DNA of 6,913 bases. Origin: Streptosporangiaceae bacterium (lineage in GTDB: Bacteria > Actinomycetota > Actinomycetes > Streptosporangiales > Streptosporangiaceae). The position numbers were made by a program, and so were the translations under genes. Positions 5,814 through 6,913 of this stretch are shown here, in pieces. Position 1 is the stretch's first letter. The number at the start of each line of letters is the position of its first letter. The stretch lies in the NCBI GenBank assembly GCA_030040415.1, contig JASHTT010000700.1, forward strand, positions 1 to 6,913. The letters are read 5' to 3'. The notes beneath the pieces were generated by a model, which did not search any database, was not told where the DNA came from, and was given only the letters and a program-made list of their open reading frames with translations.

Positions 5814-5822
5814 GGACGAGTT

Positions 5823-6913
5823 ATGGGACGATTCTCGGCCCGGCAGGTGGCCGTTGTCGGTGCGGTCGCCGTGCTCGGGCTCACGGTGCACCTTGGTGTG
5901 CCACATCCGGTCCGGCTGGGGACAGCCAGACCGGGGTACGGCCAGGGCCGTCTGGCCAGTGGCGGCGCTGCGCGAGGTGCTGGCCGGGCTTCCGTGGTCG
6001 CGCCGATGGCGGCCATACTGCCCGCATCCGGGGCAATGTTCGCCCCGGTCCAGCCCGCCCCGGGCGCCGGCCAGGCTCGCGCGGGAGGCAGCGGCCGCTC
6101 CAGGCGGCTGGTAGGCCAGGCCGCCTCGTTTCACCAGATCATCCTTCCCGACCTGCTCGTGGTCGCACCGCGTGGCCTGACGGCGCAACAGCTGACGCGG
6201 CTCAGGGCGATCACTGGCGTCCGCGACCTGATCGCTTTCGACGGGGCCCAGATCAAGATGGCTGGCCGGGCCGTGAACGTGATCGGGGTGGACCCGGCGA
6301 CGTTCCGGTCCTGGGTCCCGCTGCGCACGGCGTCAGACCAGGCGTTCTGGACGCAGCTCAGCCGGGGCGACTTCGTCGCGTCGTCCGGCGCTGGGCTCGC
6401 GCTGCGACCGGGCGACGACTACCGACTGGTTGGTGCATCGCAACGGGTGATCCGGTTTGGCAGCGCAGCAGATCTCGGGCTGGCCGGTATCGACCTCGTC
6501 GTGAACGAGCAGACCTCAGCCAGGCTTGGCCTGGTCCGCCGGGTAGCAGGGCTGATCAGCGCCCCCGGCGTGGGGCTGGCGACCCTCACCCGCAAGGTGT
6601 CGGCAGTGCTCGGCCCGTCGGGCAAGATCGAGGTGCTGCGTAGCCAATCGCTGCCGGTCGCAGAAGTGCCTGCGGGCAGCAAGCCGACCACCTACCTGCA
6701 GCTGTTCAAGGCCTCTGCGGCGGAGTACTGCCCAGGGCTGTCGTGGACGGTCCTGGCAGCCATCGGTCAGATCGAGAGCGCGGACGGCACCAACATGGGG
6801 CCATCGAGCGCCGGGGCGCTAGGCCCAATGCAGTTCCTGCCCTCGACGTGGGCTGTGTGGGGGATCGACGGCTTCGGCGAGACCGGCACGCCGAATGTGA
6901 TGAACCCCTTCGA
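5823..6913 (+). CDS. Membrane-anchored or secreted lytic transglycosylase-like protein with a MacB/FtsX-like extracytoplasmic domain (cut by window edge)
   Basis: The frame is open from the ATG at 5823 to the window end, giving 363 residues. An in-frame TAG at 5808 with no start codon between fixes the start. Residues 8-26 form a signal anchor or uncleaved signal peptide; 32-100 is a Gly/Ala/Pro/Arg-rich linker. Residues about 102-275 form a globular domain with VVAPRGLTAQQLTRLRAITGV (113-133), VNVIGVDPATFRSW (151-164), a sparse region, then LALRPGDDYRLVG (192-204); to my eye this resembles the periplasmic domain of MacB/FtsX-type permeases, though no permease helices follow. From about 290 a transglycosylase (SLT/lysozyme-like) domain begins: SWTVLAAIGQIES (307-319) with Glu318 as probable catalytic acid, GPSSAGALGPMQFLPSTW (326-343) and the start of a further motif at 357-363. 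It would cleave peptidoglycan glycan strands outside the membrane. The C-terminus is missing. The oxidase gene diverges from it. Confidence 0.85.
   Translation, partial: MGRFSARQVAVVGAVAVLGLTVHLGVPHPVRLGTARPGYGQGRLASGGAARGAGRASVVAPMAAILPASGAMFAPVQPAPGAGQARAGGSGRSRRLVGQAASFHQIILPDLLVVAPRGLTAQQLTRLRAITGVRDLIAFDGAQIKMAGRAVNVIGVDPATFRSWVPLRTASDQAFWTQLSRGDFVASSGAGLALRPGDDYRLVGASQRVIRFGSAADLGLAGIDLVVNEQTSARLGLVRRVAGLISAPGVGLATLTRKVSAVLGPSGKIEVLRSQSLPVAEVPAGSKPTTYLQLFKASAAEYCPGLSWTVLAAIGQIESADGTNMGPSSAGALGPMQFLPSTWAVWGIDGFGETGTPNVMNPF

Noticed and set aside
5512..6114. A 200-codon plus-strand frame across the oxidase start and the transglycosylase N-terminus
   Set aside because: It overlaps two better-supported genes, spans the divergent gap, and its composition is that of a shadow frame.
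5709..6188. A 159-codon minus-strand frame opposite the transglycosylase gene
   Set aside because: It opposes a gene with a clear signal anchor and catalytic domain, and shows no recognisable motif of its own.

Overview
The window is GC-rich DNA (roughly two thirds G+C by eye) with strong G/C preference at third codon positions, GTG starts and few Shine-Dalgarno sequences. Together with a typical actinobacterial GuaB1 (the GMP reductase-type IMPDH paralogue with CBS domains), this points to a high-GC actinomycete chromosome. I cannot name the genus; CTAG tetramers are not rare, which argues mildly against Streptomyces. No tRNA, rRNA, CRISPR array, insertion sequence or phage gene is visible, and no stretch over 300 bases lacks a gene.

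Layout. Positions 1-924 (minus strand) hold a two-gene unit: a metal-dependent 'cyclase family' hydrolase, whose stop codon overlaps in TGATG the start of a thiamine-diphosphate-dependent enzyme that runs off the left edge. A 116-base divergent region follows, then a plus-strand alpha/beta hydrolase (1041-1877). This gene converges with a three-gene minus-strand block that reads from right to left: an aldonolactone oxidase-family flavoprotein (4327-5685), guaB1 (2866-4302) and a secreted D,D-carboxypeptidase (1905-2792). A second divergent region (5686-5822) separates that block from a plus-strand gene that is open to the right edge (5823-6913), encoding a membrane-anchored or secreted lytic transglycosylase-like protein.

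How the genes may work together. The cyclase and the thiamine-diphosphate enzyme are very probably co-translated and act in one small-molecule catabolic pathway whose substrate cannot be read from sequence. The oxidase and guaB1 are only 24 bases apart and could share a transcript; guaB1 recycles GMP to IMP. The D,D-carboxypeptidase and the transglycosylase both act on peptidoglycan outside the membrane, but they lie on opposite sides of the metabolic genes and on opposite strands.

The least ordinary items are four. The right-edge protein places a domain resembling the extracytoplasmic domain of MacB/FtsX-type permeases before a transglycosylase domain. Several genes show a -10-like hexamer 6-9 bases before the start codon, suggesting leaderless mRNAs. 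The carboxypeptidase has SGA where SxN is usual. The cyclase belongs to a variant that seems to lack a usual C-terminal metal-binding glutamate. No wholly new defence or mobile system is evident.
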